Of a stretch of 64,000 bases of DNA, positions 26,701 to 39,163 are shown in pieces (the first letter of the stretch is position 1; each line of letters starts with the position of its first letter). Source of the stretch: Nematostella vectensis (lineage: Eukaryota > Cnidaria > Anthozoa > Actiniaria > Edwardsiidae); contig NC_064040.1 of assembly GCF_932526225.1 (NCBI RefSeq), positions 6,297,181-6,361,180 on the forward strand, given 5' to 3'. A program made the position numbers and the translations under genes. A model generated the notes under the pieces. The model did no database searches. It was given only the letters and a program-made list of their open reading frames with translations, and was not told where the DNA came from.

Positions 26701-29700
26701 TTACGCTCTACAGGCCGACAATACTACGTGCGCTGATATCAACGAATGCGTGACCAGTAACGGAAACTGCAGTCACACATGCGTGAACTGGGAAGGAGGG
26801 TTCAATTGCACATGCGCGGAAGGATACGCCCTTACTTACGGCGGATATGAGTGTGTGGATATAGACGAGTGCAGTTCAAAGCCATGTGACCACACCTGCC
26901 GCAATACGAACGGATCATTTGTTTGTTCGTGCCGTGAAGGGTTCAGGCTTCTGTCGGATAACACGACATGCAGGGACATCGATGAATGCGAAGAGTTGAA
27001 AAAAACAAGTCTTTCATGCGGTCAGCGGTGTCTCAACTTTCCCGGGGGATACAACTGTACTTGCAACAGCGGTTTCATATTGATCCCCGACAATCGGACA
27101 TGTAATGACACCGACGAGTGTCTAGACTCCAACACGTGCCAACAGACTTGTACGAACCTTCCAGGATCCTATAGATGCTCTTGTTACAAGGGGTACGAGT
27201 TGGACTTAGATGGAAAAACATGCTCAGACAAAGACGAGTGCAAGACCGGAAGTAATTGTAGTCAATTATGCACAAACACGGCGGGAGGTTACCAATGCTC
27301 CTGTCACCATGGATACGTGTTATCGGCAAACCAGCACGCATGCGTGGATGTTGACGAGTGTGCACGTGTTCATGGGTGTCAAGACTCGTGCTTGAACTCG
27401 CCGGGGAGCTACAAGTGCGCATGCTCCGATGGCAAACTGCTGGCTATGGATGGGAAGTCGTGTAAAGGTAAAAAAAAGCACAAGTTGTCTGTTAAAAAGA
27501 ATTTTCTGGAAAAAAAAAAAATAAAACTACGAACACGGCTAGATGTCATGCCATGATACAATAGCGTTATGAATAACCGTAACGACACGACATCACCACA
27601 TGTCGCACTTACTATACCATTACGACCATTTTTATGACATATTTTTATCACATTACGACAAAGTAAAGATAATTACGACAGGTAACGATAATTACGACAT
27701 GTAACTATAATTACCGCAGGTAACGATAATTACGACAGGTAACGATAATTACGACAGGTAACGATAATTACGACAGGTAACGATAATTACGACAAGGTAA
27801 CGATAATTACGACAGGTAACTATAATTACGATAGGTAACGATAATTACGATAGGTAACGATAATTACGGCAGGTAACGATTATTACGACTGGTAACGATG
27901 ATAACGACAGGTGACGATAATTACGACAGGTGACGATAATTACGACAGCTAACGATAATTGCTTATTTCCTTCTGTATATTATTGCTATTGCATTTTCAT
28001 GACGTCGTAACTATTTACACTAAACTAGAATGCTCTGTCTTTTTTTGTAGAAATGGTACCCGTGACTAAGGCGATAGACGAAGCCCAAAAAGACATTGAG
28101 GTAAAATATCAAATTCGGTATAATAATAATGCATACATAAGCATGGCAGAGTTTACTTAAAAGGGGGTACGCAGTCGTAGATACATCCAGCGGCGTAGCC
28201 GGGATTTTTAACAGAAGGGGGCCCAAAAGGGACTTTCAAGGAATTTTCGCAGAACAAGGGAGTGGCATGTGGGGGATATGATGATATTGAGATGGAATAG
28301 TTAGAAGTGATGACGGTAATGTTGGTGCTGTGCTGATTGTATTAATGGTTATGATGATGATGTTAGTGTTGGTATGATGATGATGATGGTGGTGGTGGTG
28401 AGAATTGCAATGTCGTAGATGATGTTGGTGAGAATGATGATGCTGGTTGTGATGATTAATGACGATGACGACAATGATGGTGTCGTTGGTGATGATGTCG
28501 CTGGTTGTCATGATAGGGATGAAAATGGTTTAGGCATTGGTTATTATAGCAAATGAAATACTTCTTCTTCTTCTCGTTTCAAAGGCATCCGAGAACACAG
28601 AGCAGCTGACCTTCATCACCAAAAGTCTGCTAGACGTCCTTCAAGACCAGCAAAACATGACCACCAAAGAAGTTGAAGATACCGTATCCGTCATGGACAA
28701 TATTACTCATAAGCTAACCAGTCACGTGCCTGAGTCTGCCCAAGTGATAAAAAATCTTGTTACAGTGAGTGGTCCATCTGACTGATCGTCCGTCCGTCCA
28801 TCTTATTGACTGTCCGTCCGTTTGTCTGTCTTTCCGTCTGTCTACCAAACCGTCCGTACTTCTGCCTGTCTGTTTCACACCCGACAATTACCTGTTACCT
28901 ATCTTCTTTGTGCCTCGTGGTACAAAAGGCCATTGTGTTCTTTTTGCAACAGCAGCCCTTGCCTCATCCCATGTCCTCCATCCCGCACTGATCTTTTCTC
29001 TCTCTACTGTTCTTCGCCAGATGGTCTTAGGCCTTTCTCTCTTCCTTTTCCCTTAAGGTGTCCCCGATACGGCTACGTTGGTGTGACTTTTTTTTGTCGT
29101 AGAATACATCTTATTATTTTCCATCTTCTCCTCTTAATCTCTTCACTGAGCAATTGTGTCTCTGCTCTCTCGAGTAGCTCTCTGTATGGCACGTGATCTT
29201 TCCATTCTACCTTGATAATTCTCCTGAAAAACTTGTTGTGAAACACGTCAATTCGTTGGCCGTATCCTACATTCATCTTCCATGTTTCGCACGACTTGTC
29301 TTGCCTTTCAGAATTTCGTCGGCATCATGATCCACGTGCTGGCACCTGAGAAGGTGGAATTGATGAAGACAGATAAAGGGGTGAGTCTAGGGATCTCAAA
29401 ATGCCCCAGCATTGCCTACCTGTGTACAGATTGATAAGGAGGGATCGAGCTTAGGGAGCAAAGATCTTGTATTAGCTAATATTGGGAAACCTGCGCGTGG
29501 TACTAAGAACTGAAGCGTGTTCTTCCTAGGTCATGTACACTGTGCCTCAGAAGGTAGAAGAGATGATGGAAGTCGCGTACTCAAGAGTCAGGAACGACAG
29601 TAAATCCGAACTAAGCGTTGATATTACCGGGGATGTCTTGGGTACGTACGTAAACGCCTTTAACACATATGCATATAACCCTTATACATATCTAGAGCAA

Positions 29701-32700
29701 TCTAAAGTTAGAACGACCAAATCCGAACTAAGCGTTGATATATTACCGGTGATGTCTTGTGTACGTACGTACACGCCTTTAACGCATGCATATATCCCAA
29801 TCAAAGAGATGATGTTTCAACGCTTTCATTTGATCAAATCAGTTATTAAATCAGTTATTAACCGGCTAACAGGGCCAAAACTGTGACCAAGGTATTGGAA
29901 ATAGAGACCAAGGCCACAGGCCCAATAACTCTTCTAAAAATCCTAGTTAGCAGCTGTTCTGCCGTCTGTCAGGCTATGCGCAGAGGTCAGAATGACTGCT
30001 TGGAAGACTACTTCTTTCTACGTCTTAGTATTAGTAATTACATTAAATAACTACGAAAATCTATGGTAGTAATGACTAGCAAGGTAATTTTCATTTCTAT
30101 GCCTTGCAGATGTCAAGTTAACAGTCACCACACAGAGCGCGTTTCATGGCTATCATTACCACGTGAATTCCACAGGAAACGGGCTCACGGTGCCGCGCTC
30201 CGTCGTGGATGGCATGAGCGACAGCGGTACGATAACGTTAAGATTTGATAACTTTTTGGCATTGTATTAAAGAAGGCTAATCACCGCACACAAAGCATCC
30301 ATTTCCATCGGCTTATTTAAGCGAGTAACTGAGATAATTCCCAATCAAATATCGTCTATAACGTACCAGAGTTCATTCGTAGATTGTTATTCTGAAGTTT
30401 TCTTGCGAATAAACCATTGTATTTTCAATGATAAACAATAACAAAGGAGAGGGTGATCGACATTCTTTAAGGAGTGTGTGTCATGTGTGTTTTCATAAGC
30501 TATGGCTTGCTTAAGAATCTTCGATTATAACCACAGTGAGGAAACGCAAGCGGCCATATGAAATGATTGTTGCGGTTATTTCGGACATTCGCCTGATAAA
30601 TTGAAACATTTATTACCTTAGTTAAACTCAAGTATAGCCCCCTGCATTTATACATAGAAACCCGCCGCTAATCAAATCCCTCTTTTCATCACAGTTCGTT
30701 GTCCGGTCAACCATTTTCCGGCCCACTATTTCAAATTTGGCGTGCTTTCGAGTGCAAGGAGATCGGCAAAAAAATTAGCATAATAACGGCGCTTGGTGCA
30801 TCATGGTATACAAAACAGACTTTATGTGGATATGTATGTCTCTAATGCTGTCGTGTTTACGTAAATTATTTTGTTGGCAGATTACATATGCATCAGCGTT
30901 GTGGTTTTCAAGACACTCGGAGACGTAGAACCTAGCGACAAGGAACCGCAGCCAAGCAAGTGAGAATATAGAACGGGGGTTAATAGCTTGTGAATGTCCC
31001 CCTTCTACCCCCCCCCCCCCCTCCACGCTCAATGTTGCACGTGGAAATATACATTGAATTGTAGGGAAAGTTGATTTCCGAACAACATTGGATGGGGGGA
31101 CTGGGGCGGCAGCTTATCGACAGAAACAGAGTAGGTTCCGATATTATGATGCGCGCAACCGTGTTCTACGTGCGCGAAACCGTTGTGTCCCTAAGTAATT
31201 TGTCCCTTATTGTAGAATGGCCTCCGCAACAACCTTTATCATTGGTATACACTGGAACAAATAAGCTCAAGCTCTATATAATTCTTTCGCCTGTTCTTAT
31301 TATCAAACGAATGCTTTCTTGTAGTAAGCTGACTCTGCGGTCAGACATCATCAACCTACAGTTAATTAACGTGAACAAGAGCAAATTGAGCAATCTGAAG
31401 GAACCTATTCAACTCCGCTTCTCGAACTCGATGGTAAGGCACGCGTGATATGTCTAGTTATGTCACGTGATGTCACTTCACATGATCGCGCTCGATGGTG
31501 GGGCACACGTAATACGACTAGTTATCAACTCACGTGACTACATGACACGTGATCATTAAGATGATAAAAGCTCGAGATGTTATTTATTACTTTCATGCCG
31601 ACTCACGAGGTTTTCATTCTACTTGCGTGTTTGATAGCTGAGGTGGCTGTCATTCTATTTGTGTGTTTGATAGCTCAGGTGGTTGTCATTCCATTTGTGT
31701 GTTTGATAGCCCAGGTGGTTGTCATTCTATTTGTGTGTTTGATAGCCCAGGTTGTTGTCATTCTACTTGTGTGTTTGATAGCCCAGGTGGTTGTCATTCC
31801 ATTTGTGTGTTTGATAGCCCAGGTGGTTGTCATTCTACTTGTGTGTTTGATAGCCCAGGTGGTTGTCATTCTACTTGTGTGTTTGATAGCCCAGGTGGTT
31901 GTCATTCCATTTGTGTGTTTGGTAGCTCAGGTGGTTGTCATTCCATTTGTGTGTTTGATAGCCCAGGTGGTTGTCATTCCATTTGTGTGTTTGATAGCCC
32001 AGGTGGTTGTCATTCTATTTGTGTGTTTGTTATTGTTTTTTATTGTGTTGATAGCCCAGGTGGTTGTCATTCTACTTGTGTGTTTGATAGCTCAGGTGGT
32101 TGTCATTCTACTTGTGTGTTTGTTAGCCCAGGTGGTTGTCATTCTTCTTGTGTGTTTGATAGCTCAGGTGGTTGTCATTCTACTTGTGTGTTTGGTAGCC
32201 CAGGTGGTTGTCATTCCATTTGTGTGTTTGATAGCTCAGGTGGTTGTCATTCTACTTGTGTGTTTGATAGCCCAGGTGGTTGTCATTCCATTTGTGTGTT
32301 TGGTAGCTCAGGTGGTTGTCATTCCATTTGTGTGTTTGATAGCTCAGGTGGTTGTCATTCTACTTGTGTGTTTGATAGCCCAGGTGGTTGTCATTCTATT
32401 TGTGTGTTTGGTAGCTCAGGTGGTTGTCATTCTACTTGTGTGTTTGATAGCCCAGGTGGTTGTCATTCTACTTGTGTGTTTGATAGCCCAGGTGGTTGTC
32501 ATTCTATTTGTGTGTTTGATAGCCCAGGTGGTTGTCATTCTATTTGTGTGTTTGGTAGCCCAGGTGGTTGTCATTCTATTTGTGTGTTTGATAGCCCAGG
32601 TGGTTGTTATTCTACTTTTGTGTTTGATAGCTCAGGTGGTTGTCATTCTACTTGTGTGTTTGATAGCCCAGGTGGTTGTCATTCTATTTGTGTGTTTGGT

Positions 32701-35700
32701 AGCTCAGGTGGTTGTCATTCTACTTGTGTGTTTGATAGCCCAGGTGGTTGTCATTCTACTTGTGTGTTTGATAGCCCAGGTGGTTGTCATTCTATTTGTG
32801 TGTTTGATAGCCCAGGTGGTTGTCATTCTATTTGTGTGTTTGATAGCTCAGGTGGTTGTCATTCTACTTGTGTGTTTGATAGCCCAGGTGGTTGTCATTC
32901 CATTTGAGTGTTTGTTATTGTTTTTTATTGTGTTTGATAGCCCAGGTGGTTGTCATTCTACTTGTGTGTTTGTTAGCCCAGGTGGTTGTCATTCTACTTG
33001 TGTGTTTGATAGCCCAGATGGTTGTCATTCCATTTGTGTGTTTGATAGCTCAGGTGGTTGTCATTCCATTTTTGTGTTTGATAGCCCAGGTGGTTGTCAT
33101 TCCATTTGTGTGTTTGATAGCTCAGGTGGTTGTCATTCTACTTGTGTGTTTGATAGCCCAGGTGGTTGTCATTCCATTTGTGTGTTTGATAGCCCAGGTG
33201 GTTGTCATTCTACTTGTGTGTTTGATAGCCCAGATGGTTGTCATTCCATTTGTGTGTTTGATAGCCCAGGTGGTTGTCATTCTATTTGTGTGTTTGGTAG
33301 CTCAGGTGGTTGTCATTCTACTTGTGTGTTTGATAGCCCAGATGGTTGTCATTCCATTTGTGTGTTTGATAGCCCAGGTGGTTGTCATTCTATTTGTGTG
33401 TTTGGTAGCCCAGGTGGTTGTCATTCTATTTGTGTGTTTGGTAGCTCAGGTGGTTGTCATTCCACTTGTGTGTTTGATAGCCCAGGTGGTTGTCATTCTA
33501 TTTGTGTGTTTGGTAGCTCAGGTGGTTGTCATTCTACTTGTGTGTTTGATAGCCCAGGTGGTTGTCATTCTACTTGTGTGTTTGTTAGCCCAGGTGGTTG
33601 TCATTCTACTTGTGTGTTTGGTAGCCCAGGTGGTTGTCATTCTACTTGTGTGTTTGATAGCCCAGGTGGTTGTCATTCCATTTGTGTGTTTGGTAGCCCA
33701 GGTGGTTGTCATTCTACTTGTGTGTTTGATAGCTCAGGTGGTTGTTATTCTAATTTTGTGTTTGATAGCCCAGGTGGTTGTCATTCTACTTGTGTGTTTG
33801 ATAGCCCAGGTGGTTGTCATTCTACTTGTGTGTTTGATAGCCCAGGTGGTTGTCATTCTATTTGTGTGCTTGGTAGCCCAGGTGGTTGTCATTCTACTTG
33901 TGTGTTTGATAGCCCAGGTGGTTGTCATTCTATTTGTGTGTTTGATAGCCCAGGTGGTTGTCATTCTATTTGTGTGTTTGATAGCCCAGGTGGTTGTCAT
34001 TCTAATTTTGTGTTTGATAGCCCAGGTGGTTGTCATTCTACTTGTGTGTTTGATAGCCCAGGTGGTTGTCATTCTACTTGTGTGTTTGATAGCCCAGGTG
34101 GTTATCATTCCATTTGTGTGTTTGATAGCTCAGGTGGTTGTCATTCTACTTGTGTGTTTGATAGCCCAGATGGTTGTCATTCCATTTGTGTGTTTGTTAT
34201 TGTTTTTTATTGTGTTTGATAGCCCAGGTGGTTGTCATTCTACTTGTGTGTTTGTTAGCCCAGGTGGTTATCATTCTATTTGTGTGTTTGGTAGCCCAGG
34301 TGGTTGTCATTCTATTTGTGTGTTTGGTAGCTCAGGTGGTTGTCATTCTATTTGTGTGTTTGGTAGCTCAGGTGGTTGTCATTCTAATTTTGTGTTTGAT
34401 AGCCCAGGTGGTTGTCATTCTACTTGTGTGTTTGATAGCCCAGGTGGTTGTCATTCTATTTGTGTGTTTGATAGCCCAGGTGGTTGTCATTCTATTTGTG
34501 TGTTTGGTAGCCCAGGTGGTTGTCATTCTATTTGTGTGTTTGATAGCCCAGGTGGTTGTCATTCTACTTGTGTGTTTGATAGCCCAGGTGGTTGTCATTC
34601 CATTTGTGTGCTTGGTAGCCCAGGTGGTCGTCATTCTACTTGTGTGTTTGATAGCCTAGGTTGTTGTGATTGTATTTGTGTATTTGATAGCTCAGGTGGT
34701 GTCATGTCACGTGTTCGCCGTTTGGCGGAATTGACATGTAGCGTCATGTTATATCAGTCAAATGGAAATCATTAAATTTCGTGTGAGCATAATATGCTAC
34801 TTACAGCATGCCTGAATTGACTGTTCTTCATCAAATTCTTTGCAGCCATTTTTATCAGGCACGCCATTATGTGGTTTTATCGATGAAACGGCCGCTGCGA
34901 TGTAAGTACAACCCTCCACGACCACGACCATCGCAATCACCACCACCACCACCACCACCACCACCACCACCACCACCACCACCACCACCACCACCACCAC
35001 CACCACCAACACCAACACCACCGCCACCGCCACCACCATAAACCCCAGTATCATGACCATGACCACCACCATCACTTTCATCATCATTACTCTCACGCTA
35101 TTATTTTATCTCTTTTTCACCTTGACTCGTGCTCCGTCTTATTTCCAGGAAAACAGGGGACCTGTGGTCTGTGGCTGGTTGCAAGGTAGCCTCCACCAGC
35201 GCTAACCACACGGTATGCGAGTGCAGTCATCTGACCAGCTATGGACTGCTCATGGACGTACATGGCATCTATGTAAGTACTTTAGACACATACAGCCGTT
35301 TATAGATTCTCGCTATACAGGTGGATGCCAGGGGCGGATCCATGAATTCCAAAAATGAGGGTCCGAAGCAAGGGTTTCAATAAAGGGGGGATGTGGTGCT
35401 CTTCCGTTCATTTTCTTATATTTCTTGTTATGTTTAAGCCAAATATCTGAAAATAAGGGGATTGGGCCCCGCTCGGCATACCCCTAGATAAGATGTTTGC
35501 TTCTTGTTCCAGGATGATCTATCGGACGCGGAAAAGGACGCGCTCAAGTACATCTCCCTTGTAGGGTGCATCATCTCTATCGTGTTTTGTGGTCTTGCCA
35601 TCCTCGCTTTTACCCTGGCCATGTAAGTCATTATCCATGCTTTTACAATAGTAGTTATTAAGAAGTTCGCCGGCTAGTTCCCTGATATTTAAGAAAGAAT

Positions 35701-38700
35701 ATAGCCTTTAAGAGGGGAGGAATAAGCGTGCGAATATGGGGACAAAATACCCTTCTATTAGCTTCATAATAACCAAGAAAAACATGAAAAGGTCAGTTGG
35801 GAACTTCGAGTCTGTCCGAGTTACCGGGAAATTTTAGTTATCCGAGTAGAAATGACTGGAAAATAGTCTCTAGGGAAGTCGAAGTCATTTCGAGAAAGCA
35901 GGGAGCTCGAGTTATCCCAGATTTTTATCAACAAAAGTATGAAGTTGGCAACTGTTCTGTTTATATCGTGACCAAAATTGTGGTTTGACAGGAATCGCCC
36001 GATGGAACGCAAGGGTCGAGTTGAGACTTACGTGCTACACGTCAACCTCGTGACGGCTATAGGCATCTCACAGATTTGCTTTATCATCGGCACATTCACC
36101 GTGGGGGCAGACTTGGTATGTACAACTCAAGATGGTGGCGGGGGGGGGGGGGGGGGGGGGTTTAAAGAAACCCCAGGGGAGAGTGGTCAACATTGTTACG
36201 GCTATAGGAGTATCTCCGGTCAGCTTTATATGTACAATTCAAAGTGTGTGTGTGTGTGTGGGGGGAGGGGGGGGGGGGGGGGTTAGGGAAGAACTGGTTT
36301 GGTATGTACATCTCAAGATGTGTGGAGAAGGGATACGTGTAACCCAAGATAGGAGGGGTTATACATGTGTCCCCTATGAGACCTACATGGTAACACGTGT
36401 AAGTGTATATCTGCTCTTATTTGTCTTGTTTCCCGTGTATATCACGTGCCATGTGGCGTTTATTTGTTATTTATTTGTGTCGTATTACGTGCATATAACG
36501 TGCCGTGTGATGGTCTTTGACTATCATTTGTCTCGTACTACGTGTGGATCACGTGTCTTTTGGGGTCCATCCGCTCTAATGTGTCGTATCACGTTTAGAT
36601 CACGTGTTGTTTGATGTCCATCTGCTTTAATTTGTCTCGTAACACGTGTAGATCACGTGTCGTGCCCATGTGCTTTAATTTGTCTCGTATCACGTGTAGA
36701 TCACGTGTCGTGTGGTGTCCATCTGCTTTAATTTGTCTCGTATCATGTGTAGATCACGTGTCGTGTGGTGTCCATCTGCTTTAATTTGTCTCGTATCACG
36801 TGTAGATCACGTGTCGTGTGGTGTCCATCTGCACGCACTACTTCCTCAGCGCGTCATTCAGCTGGATGCTGGTAGAGGGAATAAACGTCTACAACAAGAT
36901 CGTCAAAGTTTTCAGCACGAGGAAATACAGCAAGTACTACTTCACCCTTGGATGGGGTAAGGAACCATTAACCCAGTATAATATGATCTAAAATACAGCA
37001 AGTACCACTTCATCCTTGGATGGGGTAAGGAACCAACAACCCAATATAATATGATATAAAATACTGCTAGTACTACTTCATCCTTGGGTGGGGTAAGGAA
37101 CCAACAACCCAATATAATATGATATAAGATACAGCAAGTGCTACTTCATCCTTGGATGGGATAAGGAACCATGATTAACCCTTTATCATATGATATAAGA
37201 TCTAGTAATTACTACTTCACCCTTGGACTGTTGGATGGGGTAAGAACCCAATATATTAGATAATGTCGACTAGTCAGTGATTGCTCCGTGTAACGTGTCA
37301 ATGCTGTTCTTGTTGTTTTTTCTTTCCAGGTCTCCCTGTTATCCTTGTGACCGTGACGGCTGCCGTGGCCTTCGACAAATACGGCCCAGGAAAGATGTAG
37401 GTCAAATGTCTGGAAATTATTCGCATTTCAAGATATTTTGCCTCTTAATCGCAGATATTAGAAGATTACGATAGAATACGATAGACAGAGAGTACCAAGT
37501 AACAATTATAAGAACTACAGAATTTCAGGTGAGTTGTAAAATGTGTAATCACGATTTTCGTCTTTGTTGACAGTTGCTGGCTATCACAGGATATCATTTG
37601 GGTTTTCGCGGCGCCAGTCCTTGCTGTTATCGTGGTAAGAAAACTGGCACAGAGCCTAAATTTGAGTTTTATTGTGAATATCGTATTATTTTGCAAATAT
37701 TCGCAAACATGGTGTAAGTAACCAAACATGATTCACAAACAGCGCCAGCATTTCTTGTCTAGGCGTCTCGCCCCAAATGCTAGTGCTGCTTGCAAAGGGC
37801 TTTACTTCCATATATGCCAATGCTGTAGTAACGCTGTGTTTCTATTGTAAGGCCAACTCATTCGTCCTGATGTCCATCATCTACGTTCTTGTCCGCAAAA
37901 CCATAAATATCAAGGCAGGACCCAACAAGAACGACGAAACTACCAAAGTCAGGTAAATAACAGAGTCATAGCATGCCTCGGGGGGAGGGAGGAGACGACA
38001 CTAACCATTTGGGGGCACAACCACGCCCTTATTTCCTTATAAATATTGGGGGCCTTGTGTAAAGATATATCAAAGGTTAGGGCTCCGTATTGTATTCCAA
38101 GTGTTTACAGAACAAACACACGGACATATGGTAGTCAGACCTCCGTTAGATTGTGAAAAACAATACTCATTACAATACTCATTACAAAGTATAATTTTCT
38201 ACTGGAGGAACTCTTCCATTCTGGAGATCAATTCCAATGGTAAATCATGCGCTTATCTAACAAGGCAGACCACGTGATACATCTGTTAGTGGGGTCACGT
38301 GACTCATCTCATCAAAGGTCAATCACACGATCCAGTCAAATGGTAGATCACACATCGAGCATTAGTCCTTTGTCGGAGCTTTCCCTAAGTCTCCAAGCCG
38401 ACGCAGACAGCTTGTCTGAAGTCTTTTTATAGCAAACCACGTGTAGTCCAATAATATTCCACAAAGAAGGGTCACATGATTCCAACGTTTTGATCACGTG
38501 ATTTGTATCCCGCGCAGGCGCAGTGTGAAGGTGAGCGTGGTGCTGTTGCCGCTGCTAGGAATCACGTGGGTGTTTGGATTTCTCGCCGTCGACAAGAATT
38601 TGATCGCGTTCCACTTCATCTTCGCCATCGTCAACTCGCTTCAGGTAGCGCGCTTCCGTAAAAACGATAAAATGTGACAAATCCGTGGGCAAGATCATAA

Positions 38701-39132
38701 GAGTGGTAGCTTTATTGATTGAGTCAAATATAAAAAATGCATGTAAGCTAGAATAAAAAAGTCATTTGGTACTTCTCTTCTTCCTGTATCCAAACCTGAA
38801 GATGCTGTTTCATATTTTTTACGAATCATTTTGTTCTTCTCATGCATTTTGACGAGATAATAAGACAAAGAAATAAGACAGGTACATAACAGTAAAGCTA
38901 ATATTCAGTACTTATAAACACAGCCCCCTGTGCCTTTATTAAAGCAGGCCCATACCCAGGATTATTCTTGGAGGGGTGCGAAAACCGTAAAAGTGGACCT
39001 ATTTTTTCCGGGGGGGGGGGGGGGGGCGTCAGTTCTCTGATGAAAATCTGACACCCCCGAAAAAACAAGTGATATTTTACGCCTTTGTATCACGTCTATT
39101 GAGAACCGAAAGTAGACCTGAGGTCGTTGTGT

Positions 39133-39163
<31 letters not shown>

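Noticed and set aside
31577-34775. ORFs of 880 and 627 codons with 12-residue repeats
   Set aside because: They are reading frames of a 36-bp minisatellite in a receptor intron, open in more than one frame, with no start context, splice support or unique sequence.
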